Of a stretch of DNA of 64,000 bases, positions 10,398 to 22,060 are shown in pieces. Under the pieces are notes generated by a model that saw nothing but the letters and a program-made list of their open reading frames with translations, made no database searches and was not told the origin of the DNA. Position 1 is the stretch's first letter, and each line of letters starts with the position of its first letter. A program made the translations under genes and the position numbers. The stretch covers positions 11,387,814-11,451,813 of the forward strand of contig CP136063.1 in NCBI GenBank assembly GCA_032622095.1, read 5' to 3'. Source of the DNA: Siphonodentalium dalli (Eukaryota > Mollusca > Scaphopoda > Gadilida > Siphonodentaliidae).

Positions 10398-12681
10398 ATG
10401 ATGATTCAAAACATCAGTGCAGATGTGAAAGCGGCGTATAATCCGATAAACAGACAGCGAGTTGAGCCATTGTTCGCTCAAGCGCACACTCCGTGGGTAC
10501 ACTTCGTCGCTAATCCGATCATTAGCCAACAGGATGATTCAATGTCCGGATTTGCTCATGGAGCTTCTAATCACACGGGGTCAAACATCTCAATCGGATT
10601 AATGTATGATTACCCATCAAGTCAAACGTTCATGCACTCAATGGTTATCGGGAGTGATACTAACCATTGCGAAAAAAGATATTCGCAAGTGAGTAACGGT
10701 GGTGGAGCATCACATAACAGTTTCAACGCGCCGGACTTATTGTCAACTGAAATTAACGCTTGGCAGGCTAGCAATGTCCAAACCCCGAATACAGAACAAA
10801 TGACAGTTGGAACGAATCAAAACATGACATACCAACAAACATTGTACCCAACTAATGTTGATGGTACCATTTCTGATTCAGGGGCCCAAGTTACCAATGT
10901 GCAAAATATGTCCAGTTACTTATCGGGAAATTAGATGGGAAATCTGCTGATGTCCACAATTCCAGAGTCGACTGTAACAATTCCACAATCGGACACAAAT
11001 TTGACACCAGATCCGACAACAAATGGTTCATATATCTCTTATCAACCCAGAGACGTGCAATCGTGCGTGCCACAATTTTGGTGTCGCCCACATGTAGGCC
11101 TACCGCCGCCATATTGGAATCCGCCGGTATTCAATCCACATAACATGCAAATGTTTGGTTCGCCTTTCCTTAATTATGGCGCTCCGGTGGTCACAAATCA
11201 AGTGAGTCCACAACCAGTGGGAAGTCACGAGGTCGTTAGAACAAATCAAGTTGAGGGAATTCACAATGTGGATAAGGTAACCAATCCAGGGTCCACTAGG
11301 AGAGCGAAACCAGTTTCAAACAGGTGGAAACCGTATCCCAATATGGGCGACGTACTGGGTTGGAAAGGTATACAAGTACCAACGTCTCCTTACACATGTT
11401 CCAGTACAGGGACGTGTCCGATTTCCAAGTTGGCTACTGTCCCCATTCAGTTGAATGGGACTCGGTATAAAGGAGCTACTACAAATTATGCTCCCTTTGC
11501 AGATCGTACATTCAAACAAATATCTCTTCCTGTACAGACACCGGCAGTACAGCCGACATCTTGGCCCATGCCCACAGTGTCACTACCACATGGCTATGTT
11601 CCAAATAAAACGCCATGGGGTACAAACATTCGGAGTATGCCTACCCCAAATATGTGCACGATTTCAGGGCCATTATCGGGTCCACTTGGGGCAATGCAAA
11701 GCAATGCAGGGGCGAACCAAGTTTGGCTGGGGAATTCTGTGTCGGGTTCTGTGCCCCAACATGTACCTCAGAATGGGGTTTCTACAATGTCCGTGTCGTC
11801 AGTTTCGGTCCCACCCGTTAGCAAACCGGTGGTAAACCAATCCGGAGAAATACACCAAGCTTTGGCACAGCAATTTAACCCTGCAGTGAATATGCATCCA
11901 CAACCAGGGTATAATCAAGCTATGGCAGTTCAAATCCCGCCTGGGAGCTATATAAATCAGGCAATGATGTCTGTAGCGACAAACATGATTGCCGGAGCCA
12001 TCCCTTCTGCCCAGACAGTTTCCGGGATGCAGTCAATGGGGAATGGGCAAAATTTCCCCGTGGGGACAACACTGAATCCTCCAACGAACAGTCCTGGTCC
12101 GATGTGTCAACAGTTTGTCACCGCACCATCGTGTGGAAATGACCCCAAACAGCAAACTGGTTGGATGCTTATGGATGCTTTTGGTCAGAATGTGCCTTAT
12201 ATTCCGATAACAGATCAACCGCATACAAACTCCGGTTCTTAGTCAACAACCTTATCAGCAAATACCAATGCAACCTACAATGCAACCATCAAATGTAGCT
12301 ATGCAATTGGGAGTGGATCCCCAGGTTCCGCCAACACAATACGGTGAGAATGCGTCAGTAACTCAGATACAGGTACCAAATAACCCCCCGATCATGGTCC
12401 AGTCCAACAATCTGAGTTTAGTTACTACTCAGAATGTTCCAATGCAACAATATCCATCTGGCAGAATTCCAACTAACCCACCTATGCAAAATGTTCCTAT
12501 ACCAATTAGCGGAACTGACGAACAAGTTTATGGTGGTTACCAGACTGTTACAACGAAAAATCTAACCAAATCGCCAGAAAGGGGTGATGTTGACATAACA
12601 TTTCAACGCCGGTCTGACCAAAACTCATTACGGGAACCAACAAACAGTGGAATTTCACCATGGTGGCTAATAATTACTTAA
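10398..12681 (+). pseudogene. Gln/Asn/Pro/Ser-rich Gag-like frame with two breaks
   Basis: Three consecutive frames read as one low-complexity protein of about 760 codons. The first (10398-10934) ends in TAG, and the next continues in the same frame from the ATG immediately after it (10935-12242). At about 12240 the frame ends in TAG, while a frame offset by one base carries on in the same style (12244-12681). Composition is dominated by Gln, Asn, Pro, Ser, Thr, Val and Met, with motifs such as QPHTN, PPTNSPG and MQPTMQPSN. No zinc knuckle, protease or membrane segment is visible. Its place behind an LTR-like block and leader suggests the N-terminal, disordered part of a retrotransposon Gag, but a host low-complexity protein cannot be excluded. 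No pol region follows. The single amber and single frame change point to recent decay, or possibly to stop-codon readthrough. Confidence 0.45.
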
Positions 12682-12684
12682 TTA

Positions 12685-13225
12685 TTTTTCGGTAATTATA
12701 TTCCATATATATATATAATGGCTGCATTGTTTTGGTGACAACTGCTGTTTTCACGTGATGCCTTGCGCCTAAAGGAAAAAGGGGAAATGGAGTCATATAA
12801 TGTCAGACTGTATATATATATGACCACCAGCGATTATGCGTTTTCCAGCACAGGGTCGCATCTAACCTCAAACATTGCACCCATTCAGCAGAATGGGCGC
12901 CAAGTAACTATTTCAATGTGTTAACAAAAGTCCTAGTTACAATAAAAATCAGTCGTAACACAGAACATGGGCGTGTAACACAAGACAAACGGGACAGAGC
13001 TGCTGCTCTCGTTCCCAATCTCCTGCATCTACGTATAGTGACGAGCCTTCCTTAAATGTAGGCTTCCATCAAATGTAGGATTGATACTGAAATGATCACT
13101 CAAGCTCACACGCATCTTGTCTCTTCTGACCTGCTGTTCAGAAGAGAATACTCATGCTATTGTTAAATCTGCATTGCAGAGAGTTGCATATATTGCCAGA
13201 ACAGAAATATATAGCAACAGAAAGT
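12685..13225. other. No gene seen
   Basis: Contains TATATATA tracts near 12706 and 12811. A short block at about 12847-12900 (CAGCACAGGGTCGC ... CCCATTCAG) loosely resembles 11400-11450 inside the Gag-like frame, suggesting a degraded internal duplication. Confidence 0.4.
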
Positions 13226-13230
13226 AATGT

Positions 13231-13845
13231 TTACAAAAATTGAGATAAACCATAATGAACATCTGAACTTTCTGTTAATCCGAGAGTGCCTAATTTAAAT
13301 ATAGTTACAACAGTATGCCCTATCCTAACCTCCATTCTGTTCTGCTGAATATACAATAAAGAGCTTTTAATCACATGACCATAATGAAAACGATAACGGA
13401 CTAAGGCTCGAATATTACCAAGGAGTTTCTTTTTATATCTTATGTTTCTATTTACCTTTCTTGTGTCGTGTCTAGTGGATTGGCGTTCGGTAGGAATTAA
13501 ATAGGGATTAACTAATGTCTGTGTTTCTTCCAATTCACCACTAACATTGCCTTCATTTGTATGTGTATCATTATAAGTGCACGGGAGTGGGCACTCGTTG
13601 CTGAAGATAACATTATCACCCAGCAGTATAGGGCCAACTAACACTATCACCCATTGGTCCCGATTAGATATGAGAGTAGGGGGTTGTTTATGTTGTAAAG
13701 TATGCACCCTCTTTTTAGTGGCATATGTAGGCACCCGCCAATCCACAAGTTGTTGTATTCCTACTTTCTGGTAACAATACATTGTTTGGGAATGTATATA
13801 TATTTGAAACACATTCCATGATTTCCACTCACAAAATGGTTTCAA
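13231..13845 (-). CDS. Hypothetical 204-codon frame
   Basis: A minus-strand frame of 204 codons; the first ATG is about residue 22 (near 13782), giving about 183 residues. It has a protein-like composition with segments such as RDQWVIVLVGPILLGDNVIF and a basic stretch TRKVNRNIRYKKKLLGN. No family is recognised. It lies downstream of, and opposite to, the Gag-like frame and could be a fragment of a retroelement or host exon. No splice signals were convincingly paired with it. Confidence 0.25.
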   Translation of the reverse strand: MKPFCEWKSWNVFQIYIHSQTMYCYQKVGIQQLVDWRVPTYATKKRVHTLQHKQPPTLISNRDQWVIVLVGPILLGDNVIFSNECPLPCTYNDTHTNEGNVSGELEETQTLVNPYLIPTERQSTRHDTRKVNRNIRYKKKLLGNIRALVRYRFHYGHVIKSSLLYIQQNRMEVRIGHTVVTIFKLGTLGLTESSDVHYGLSQFL

Positions 13846-13849
13846 ATCG

Positions 13850-15165
13850 TATTATCATCATCCAATTGTGAGAACTCAAGAATCATTACAGTAACATTTA
13901 ACAAGAACAATAACTCTAAAATAATGCAAAATATCAAAACATCGCAAGCATAATATACCAGCTCAGAGATGGGGCCGACCCAAGGGGAAGTTTATGAGCG
14001 TTTGCTAACTCTCAATAATGGTCTACGATAATGTTTGAATAATCGCATAAATATTGAAGATGGTTAGACTGCAGCTGCAGTCTGAATATAATGCGCTTCA
14101 ATTGTACATATGATTCGTATCGGGGCAATATATCAAATTAAACTTAGCAAGAAATAAGTCAAACGACATCAGCATATACCGAACCTAATAAATGCAAGAC
14201 GGTCTGCAGTTTCTTTTCTTTTGTGGATTGAAAGAATGTATAATCGTTATTTAAAGTCATAGCAGCAGACCAATGAGACATTTTATTGATTTATATGGCG
14301 GGTAAAATAGCACCATACAGTTTTGATTTCAGGAAAATGGCTGGGGTAGGGTTAACAATAATTATTTATCTATATTATGTTTTAACGTTTGGGAATAATC
14401 GAATATGTTTTTTTATTTCTTTTCTTTTGAACTAAGGTTACGATAAGATTTATTTTTCCAGGTTTGATTTGCGATATGCCTAATCATATTTTTTTCTCGT
14501 ACTGGTTGTACCCGAGTGTCGCATTATGCCCCACAACCAGCCAACCTGTCTCTCCCCCAAATATGAGTGAATGTGAATAACCGGTGCACATAGAACTGAT
14601 CAACTTACTATATAACTCGTCTTACTTTACCAAAAAACGCATGTAGCTTTGGTGGTAGTGGTAAGATGTTCTCGTTTTAACATGTACAAGACCTACTGGT
14701 AGTTATAAACCATTCAAAAAAGGGGTCACCAAATGTGGGTACCCTTCCTCCGGCGGTGCTACTATTTGCTGAAATCCGCCTGATCGGAGAAAGCCGGAGA
14801 AATCCTGCGTAAATACAGAAAGCCGGGTCGGGTTTCTGTCTGGATATAAATAGATTATAATTAACTTGTGTTTGTGTGGAATAAATCGGAGTCGATAAAT
14901 GGAGTGGGTGATCCGATAAATAAACTGTATACTAAGTTGAAATTCACCCAACTTTGCTATACTTTATGAACTGTAGTCGAAAAGACAGTGATGCCTGTGA
15001 TGCATATAATATACTAAATTCAAACCATTTTCTTTTATTCAGTCAACCATGCATTTATAATTGATATTTTTATTTATATATGGTGCATATTTATAAAGCA
15101 TATGTATTATTCTGTTTTGGGGCGGGTGCATACAGGAGTATATTTGTAGTTCATCCTGGTTCATC
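13850..15165. other. No gene seen
   Basis: Noncoding AT-rich DNA. Minus-strand frame 14703-14951 has no recognisable features. Confidence 0.45.
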
Positions 15166-15169
15166 TCGA

Positions 15170-15670
15170 GTTTTTCGGTCTGTGTCTATAGTGTAACGAC
15201 ACATTTCGTTCTTGAATGTCTCAAAATAAAGGGTATGGGGATGTTTGGATCTCCAGTTTAACGACAATTTGCGGTCTTTGTAGTTTAACGACATTTCTCG
15301 GTCGTTGATTACAGATAGTTCAACATTTTTCGGTCTTTATAATATCTCAAGATATATGGGGTATTTGGATCTGTAGTTTAAAGACATTTTTCGGTCTTTA
15401 TAATATCTCAAGAGATATGGGGTATTTGGATCTCTAGTTTAACGACATTTTTCGGTCTTTGTAGTTTAACGACATTTTTCGGTCTGTAATAGTTTAACGA
15501 CATTTTTCGGTCTTTATAATATCTCAAGATATAGGGGTTATTATGATCTCTAGTTTAACGACATTTTTCGGTCTTTATAGTTTAACGACATTTTCTGTCT
15601 TTAATATCTTAAGATATAGGGGCCTTTAGGGGGTATTTGGATCTCTAGTTTAACGACATTTTTCGGCCTT
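15170..15670 (+). repeat. Two-module satellite array
   Basis: Two short modules alternate irregularly: one built on AGTTTAACGACATTTTTCGG plus TCTTT (about 28 bp), the other on ATAATATCTCAAGATATAGG plus GGTATTTGGATCTCT (about 37 bp). The first occurs about ten times, sometimes two or three in a row. The block TATCTCAAGATATA is near-palindromic. Noncoding. Confidence 0.85.
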
Positions 15671-15843
15671 CGACAGCTAGTATATGGAAGAAGTTCATCT
15701 TTTCACTGCATAGAACAGAAAAGAGCGTTCCGTCTATTTCTGATACAGTGGAAATACAGATCGTGTGTTTAATTTCTTAAATTCTGTGCGAACAATTGAA
15801 AACATCTGGAAAATAATTGACCACGGAAAGTAATTTTGAGAGA

Positions 15844-16540
15844 ATATATGAAGTATATCAATATTTTGTTGTATTTCTCAACATATATCTTGTGCCTCCT
15901 CCCAAATTAAGCAGACAAAATAAGCTTGATTGTTCGACACTCGCGGTTCTGACTGTCCCCGAATTAGCCTGGGACAATCGGGACCATGTGCGTCGACACT
16001 AAAAAATTTATGATTAAAGTGATGTGAAACCCTCCGATTCCGAATGGAATAACAAATAGTTATGCCAAAATAGGTTATTTTCATAAATTTGATTCCAAAC
16101 AATCAGAAAACAGGGTCAATGTTATAACCGAAATATACTCAATGACTGTTATTAATCATTGCGTGACGTAATGTTTATGTCCAATAATGCGTCCCGAATA
16201 AATCCGTTGCTCAATCGACAGCTCGGTAATAACCAGATCAAGCAAACAACCAATTAATTGTTGTGGATCCTTACACGATAGCCTAGCTCGATAATAGCAG
16301 AGAATGATCTACTGGCCTTCGACCAAATTTAAAAGCTAATTTTAACAGAATTTTATACGCATGCATATTTGGCGGTTATTTTTTCTTTTGTACAATTTTT
16401 GGAATCGTTCGCGTCTTCGCACTTTTCCGGCGCTGTACTTGGCATGGTTTCTTTCCTCCACTGTTTGAGGTCATTACCGTGAGCGATCCGTCATTCGTCG
16501 TCTGCCGTTTATATCCATATGGTTTCATTGCTTTCATAAA
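15844..16540. repeat. Tandem duplication, deleted copy
   Basis: Bases 15844-16203 match 16541-16900, and 16204-16540 match 17904-18240, nearly identically. This copy abuts the next at 16540/16541. Relative to that copy it lacks an internal block of about 1003 bp (16901-17903). Confidence 0.85.
16376..16540 (-). pseudogene. Duplicated 3' tail of the Mutator-like transposase
   Basis: This minus-strand segment encodes the last ~55 residues of the transposase at 18076-19562 (MKAMKPYGYKRQTT ... VQKKK), with a few substitutions. The upstream coding part is missing because the tandem duplication breakpoint at 16540/16541 cuts the gene. It is a dead fragment made by the duplication. Confidence 0.85.
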
Positions 16541-18240
16541 ATATATGAAGTATATCAATATTTTGTTGTATTTCTCAACATATATCTTGTGCCTCCTCCC
16601 AAATTAAGCAGACAAAATAAGCTTGATTGTTCGACACTCGCGGTTCTGACTGTCCCCGAATTATCCTGGGACAATCGGGACCATGTGCGTCGACACTAAA
16701 AAATTTATGATTAAAGTGATGTGAAACCCTCCGATTCCGAATGGAATAACAAATAGTTATGCCAAAATAGGTTATTTTCATAAATTTGATTCCAAACAAT
16801 CAGAAAACAGGGTCAATGTTATAACCGAAATATACTCAATGACTGTTATTAATCATTGCATGACGTAATGTTTATGTCCAATAATGCGTCCCGAATAAAT
16901 TAGTAAATATTTACGTATATGTAGTTCAACCGTTGCATTCTCTGAAATGGTACAGTCGACGTGGTTGGAATTTTCGACAGTCCACAGTTAATGCCACATT
17001 CTTGCAATGAAGATAATGTTTGGTTACTAACAGATTGGTTTTATTCAATCAATATGTCTTTAACATATATGACAGGTATCCATTAAATGAAAGGAAAATT
17101 ATCACCGATATTACTCGCGTATCAGCCTTTAGCCAGAAACTCGTCAACGTTGAAGCTATAGATACGACGGCTTTCTAAATTTATGCATACATATTTTTTT
17201 AAAGCATAATTTATACTTTGGACTGCGAAAGTATGCAAATTGGTGTTGGAAGATTGTCGTATCTATATTGGCGCCGTTGGCGTGTTTCTGTTTCCGGATC
17301 ACACCACTTGGAGGAATTTCTGAAGAAATTGGCTGATTTTTGTGACCCAGGGCACCCCCACCACCCCCAGGACAGTTTTACGCGATTTGGCCGGTTGGCA
17401 CATCGATAATAATCAGAAAATGCACAAGCAACCATAGTTTATGTGTTTATGCGTTTTGCGGCTCGGTAATAACTTGAGACCGCACTATGGCGCAATTCGC
17501 ACAGAAAATTTTATGTCAATTGATTGGTAAATTGGCAATATTAGTTTAATTCCGACCGACTGAACGATAAACGTTATTCGCGTGGTCCCCTTTATCATAT
17601 TTTGAACTGTAGATCATACCATGAATATATATACTCTTACTTATAGGCCCTACGCCCGTATATAGATCATATTCCACCAGTAAACATTCAAAACCTGTGA
17701 ACTGTTTAAAGTTTTGACAGGGAATTATAAGCGATTGTGCCTTGCTTATAATTACGAAGATATATTCCCTGAATTATTTTGTCAACATTATAAGGTTTCC
17801 TATCAAAGCTTCAAAAAGTTCCCAGGTTTTGTTCCGGTGGAATATGATCTCTACGGGCACAAGCAAGAGTGGAGATTCATAGCATGATCCAATTTGGCGC
17901 GTGCCGTTGCTCAATCGACAGCTCGGTAATAACCAGTTCATGCAAACAACCAATTAATTGTTGTGGATCCTTACACGATAGCCTAGCTCGATAATAGCAG
18001 AGAATGATCTACTGCCCTTCGACCAAATTTAAAAGCTAATTTTAACAGAATTTTATACGCATGCATATTTGGCGGTTATTTTTTCTTTTGTACAGTTTTT
18101 GGAATCGTTCGCGTCTTCGCACTTTTCCGGCGCTGTACTTGGCATGGTTTCTTTCCTCCACTGTTTGAGGTCATTACCGTGAGCGATCCCTCAGTCGTCG
18201 TCTGCCGTTTATATCCATATGGTTTCATTGCTTTCATAAA
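16541..18240. repeat. Tandem duplication, full copy
   Basis: The 1700-bp full-length unit of the duplication. Its right end lies inside the transposase gene. The central 1003 bp absent from the other copy (16901-17903) holds no recognised gene; a plus-strand frame at 17218-17409 is unsupported. Confidence 0.8.
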
Positions 18241-19562
18241 CTTCTTGAAGTACTTGTCTTGGTCCTCTTTTGACTTGGAACTCCATACATCGGGAGACAG
18301 TACAAAGCGCTTGAAATCCTTCGTCAATCGAAATTGACCAAATTCCACCAAACTGCGTCTCAATTCAATGTATTCTCCATTTATTACATCATAAATTTTC
18401 TCGACCAAATCCGTCATATTTTGTTTCTTCCACTCTACAGCTTGCTTCAACGTGTGGTTCAAACTTTCGCAATTATTGTTTGTCCAATTGACTGTGCTTA
18501 GTAACAGTCCTGGTCGTGTTGATGTTTTGAAATTCTCAGTCAACATTGGCTCAATTCGATTGTTGAAATAATCTTCGAACTTCCCAGTAAGTCTCTGATT
18601 GACAATCTCTCGCTTGGTCCGCTGCATTCTCCATTCGAACGTGACAATATCAGACGCCGCCACGATACCCGTGTCCTTGTCAAAAATTGAATCAACTACG
18701 ATTTTTCTGTTCTCTGATGGAGTTCCCATGTCATCTTTAAGGTAGTCAACCACGTTACCCTTCAAGTGCCTGGTACATAACAATCTGTGTCCTCCTGGGA
18801 AGTTGAAATCAATCGCCTTTCGCATAGCCTTTTCGTCATCGCTTCCTATGACGGGGCTGCTTGGTGCTCCGGAAAGTGCCGTTGCCAGTTCGACAAAGAA
18901 GGTACTATAACTTAAAAAGTCGCTGTTTCCGTGCAGGAATACTGGCCCAGGAAATATTGGATGATCTTCTGTATTACGTCTTGTGACCGAAAGCTGTTTG
19001 AAACAACCAATCGTTACATGCACGTCGCCTAAATTGAAAGTTTTATCAAAGCCCAGAGGAGTTGTTGTGGCGTTTGGAAAATTGCAACAGAAACGTTTTA
19101 TATCGTCAATTTGTTCTGGTATGTAGAGGATTACCATCGGTATCTTATCTTTAGTATGAATCACCTTTTGTACAAATGGGTGGAATTGTACTAAATTTCC
19201 CAAATTTTGGACGTGGTCAGCAAAATTCCTTCTATTTTCTTCCACCTGAGTTCTTTGCTTCTTTTCGTTATATTTTGCGTTCTGTATTTGCTTCAGGGAA
19301 CGCGGAGCTGAGTATATGTCCTCCTGTTCTTTGACCAGAGTCCGGTATGCTTGGAGGGGTTGCATCGACGACGAGTGTTCCTTAATTTTCGACATAGCCT
19401 CCCGGGGCATTCTAATGTAAGTGTTAGTATTTTTAGTACTATTTCCATGTGGACCATGACCTGGAAATATGCCGGTATATTTGACAAGTGCAACCGTATT
19501 TATGTCTTCGCCATCATTATCTATCCACGTTACCCTTCTTTTATAAAACTTGCTCAGCTTGT
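18076..19562 (-). pseudogene. Mutator-like (MULE) transposase, C-terminal part
   Basis: The intact frame from ATG 19410 to 18076 encodes 444 residues, and the same frame stays open upstream to about 19562 with continuing similarity in style (LVKYTGIFPGHGPHGN). Key elements of a MULE DDE domain are visible: the first Asp in GFDKTFNLG (residue 122), PVFLHGNSD, the second Asp in GSDDEKAM (191-192), the Mutator-type C-x2-H motif in LCTRHLKGN (C212, H215) and the Glu in NNNCESLNHTLKQ (315). The tail is basic (KKPCQVQRRKSAKTR), suiting DNA binding. This enzyme would cut and join transposon ends in the nucleus. The upstream coding region is broken by frameshifts, so the element is probably dead, although the catalytic triad itself is preserved. 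The last 165 codons lie within the duplicated segment. Confidence 0.75.
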
Positions 19563-20790
19563 GTGTTGAGTACCTCTATGCACTTTTAAGATTTCTTCCT
19601 CTGTGGGTTGTACTTCGCAATGAGTGTACGTGGTCATTTTGTCCTTCACGCGTTTGAGACAGTATTCGCCATTCTTCAAAACAACTTGTTCGACACCCCC
19701 GCCTGTCGTGCTGCGAAAAAGGCTATTGGGGACTACCACCTTTTGAACCCCAGGACCCACAGTCGTCCCACCATTCACAATACTTTCCATTTTTTTTACG
19801 CTCCAAATTTTTTGAATTATCTACTATGACATAAATATTTTCTTTCGGGCCACAAGGTATAACCGGCTCCACGGTTTAATGTGCTGCTAATTTCCTGATT
19901 ATTTCTGTTATACTTAATAATTTGCCGTGCTCAAGAGGGAAGCCAAGGGGGGAAGGCTCGGTGTTAGCTAATTCACCGTCGTCAGAAAAAGAGTCATCGA
20001 TCTGTTGTATGTCTGAACAATCGTTCGAAATTATGTCTGTTTGTGGTTCGGTCAATAGCGAATTATCTATTTGCGATGGCATTTCGGTGGATGTTTTGCT
20101 GATCTTATTGTTTTCAATTGAGATGATTTCACATTTTATTTCCGGTGTTGCAGAATCGGAGACATTGCATGTACCATCAGATGTGATAAGACCTGCCATA
20201 ATTGAAGGTGAGTCAATATCGTTTGAACTTGTGTCTATGTGTGGTTTGGTCAATGGCGAATTATCTATTTGCGATGTCGTTTCGGTGAATGTTTTGCTGA
20301 TCTTCTTGTTTTCAAATGAGATGATTTCACATTTTATTTCCGGTGTCGCAGAATCGGAGTCATTGCATGTACCATCAGATGTGGTAAGACTTACCGTAAT
20401 TGAAGGTGAGTCAATATTTGACTCTACATTCGTTTTTGTTTGCTGGCGAGAACCCCGCATTGAGAGAAGCGGCTTTATATGACAGGTGCCGTTTTCGTGA
20501 CTTTTTTTTCTGAAGAAATACAAAATGGTTTGGTTGAAAATCTGTCTGGGTATTTGGGACAGAAGTAGATGTCCACATAATTGTTAAAGCCGGGTTGTTG
20601 TCCAGCATTGTTGGGCAATAAGTGGAAATGCCTTTGTTCAGGAAAGTACTGAGCGCAACAAAGTGAATCATTCCTGACCAACCACGGGGTCTCAACGCGG
20701 ACAGGACAATGTTATCATAGGTGCCATTGAATAGCAATGCATCATTGAGCAAATCGACATAGTTCGGCGAATCGGAATCATAGAAGTTTC
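19563..20790 (-). pseudogene. N-terminal part of the Mutator-like transposase (broken)
   Basis: Reading leftward on the minus strand, successive frames give a segment resembling the OTU/vertnin-like domain that accompanies some animal transposases (SALRPRGWSGMIHFVALS, IMWTSTSVP, FQPNHFVFL; 20500-20740). Next come two imperfect ~58-residue repeats rich in Ser, Thr and Asp (19940-20440; SDGTCN-SDSATPEIKCEIIS recurs), then PCGPKENIYVIVDNSKNLER and GGVEQVVLKNGEYCL leading into the MULE domain. Breaks: a frame change at an A8/T8 run (20502-20509), a TAA at about 19876, and frame changes near 19735 and 19560. The domain label is tentative. The order fits one long transposon protein. Confidence 0.55.
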
Positions 20791-20799
20791 GGTTTTCCA

Positions 20800-21215
20800 A
20801 AATCTCTATTTTATTAAAGGTTTTCCACCAGGAAGATGAAGGTGTTTCTGGGTTATTCAAGATGTCTTGCATGTGCACTATGTTGTCAGATTTTGATTTT
20901 CTTATAAGGAAGATTACTTCGTTTCGTTTTTTCCTATAGTTATTCCATGCGTTGATGGTATTACGAACTTTAGCTTTTTCATACAAGCGCTTTCGTTGTT
21001 TGATATGTTGTTTTATTCCAAAATTTAACCATGCTGGTTCATTTTTCATATTTCTTTTCCGAAATTAGGATATCTACAAAGATAGGAATATGATAGCGAA
21101 CATAATTTCCATGGAAGGGTTCAAGGGTTCCACTTTCAAAGACAGAGCTGTTTTTATTTACCAGGACAACATCTATAAGTGTTTCCGATTATTCAGTAAA
21201 ATTGGTAGATTTCGT
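20800..21215 (-). pseudogene. LINE fragment (endonuclease end to RT linker)
   Basis: The minus strand reads SETLIDVVLVNKNSSVF at about 21090-21190, typical of the C-terminal end of a LINE apurinic-type endonuclease. After a frameshift near 21050 come PAWLNFGIKQHIKQRKRLY and EVIFLIRKSKSDN, typical of the linker before reverse transcriptase in non-LTR elements (P-W..I..l...R.rLy...). An in-frame stop lies near 21195. The fragment runs directly into the transposase remnant near 20800, so one element broke into the other. The clade cannot be named. Confidence 0.55.
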
Positions 21216-21375
21216 TATAGCGAGCCTGAAACGAGACCCCGCAGGGGTCTCGATCGCGAGCAATAAGCATATACGTGTATGCGAGATCTACCCTATACTA
21301 TTCGATGTTTTGGCGGGAAATCTATAAATAGACTATATATATAGTATATATGGTAATTGATTACTAAATATAGAT

Positions 21376-21513
21376 GTCGGAGACCCACGAACCTACTTCG
21401 TGATGTTGTCGGAGACCCACTAACCTACTTCGTGATGTTCTCGGTTTTCCGAAGTTCTATGTCGCTGACCAATCAAAATTAACATTACTGATCAATTACC
21501 AATCAAAATTAAC
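21376..21513. repeat. Two adjacent short tandem duplications
   Basis: A 32-bp unit starting GTCGGAGACCCAC is present twice at 21376-21407 and 21408-21439 with one difference. Then ACCAATCAAAATTAAC repeats at 21468 and 21498 (period 30). Confidence 0.85.
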
Positions 21514-21574
21514 GTAACTTATCAATAACTATGGCTGAATTTGACTCCATTTCCATTACAGTGGCCAGGAGCAA

Positions 21575-21628
21575 ATAATATGACTATACGTAAACGTAAT
21601 TTGCGAGCCCTCAAATGTACTTTTATGG
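21575..21628 (+). repeat. Dispersed ~54-bp block
   Basis: The sequence beginning AATAATATGACTATACGTAA is nearly identical to 50276-50329. There it interrupts a fold-back element, so it is probably the end of a dispersed repeat. Confidence 0.7.
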
Positions 21629-21659
21629 TTGTTTACTTTGACATGTTAATGTTAACAAA

Positions 21660-22060
21660 TCATTTTGGGGTCATTCGGCAAAAATCATGACCACCAGCGG
21701 CCATCGTGGATTTCAGAATTCAATCCGTTAGCACGGGCAACCGACCGGAGTGTCTTATCATCATTAAATTTGTCATGGATGGTAATATTCACAATGAATC
21801 GTTCCCATCTATATGTCAATAACCATGACAAATTTCATAATGATCCAACCAAAGTTACGATTTGTAGCCCATGCCAAAAGATTAATTCATGCAAAGAGTA
21901 AAATCCAAAGTGTTTTGCTTGTTGCTCACTATTTATGTGCTGCATGTAAACAAACAGCTCATGCAAAGTGTGTTTTGCAGATAATAATGCACCATATTAT
22001 GATAATGAAGATCACTCAATTTTATTTTCATACCTGCGAACTGGGACTGCATGAATGATG
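21660..22060. repeat. Isolated unit of the 150-bp AAGATGGC repeat family
   Basis: 21789-21900 matches the tandem unit at 31985-32800 (GACAAATTTCATAATGATCC followed by CAAAG...GTAAAATCCAA). Bases 21660-21730 hold a degraded inverted piece of the same family. Confidence 0.65.

Noticed and set aside
15170-15670. CRISPR-like alternation of two modules
   Set aside because: Spacers are themselves repeated and there is no cas gene; eukaryotic satellite.
19922-20482. 186-codon plus-strand frame with two repeats
   Set aside because: Mirror of the real repeated coding segment on the minus strand.
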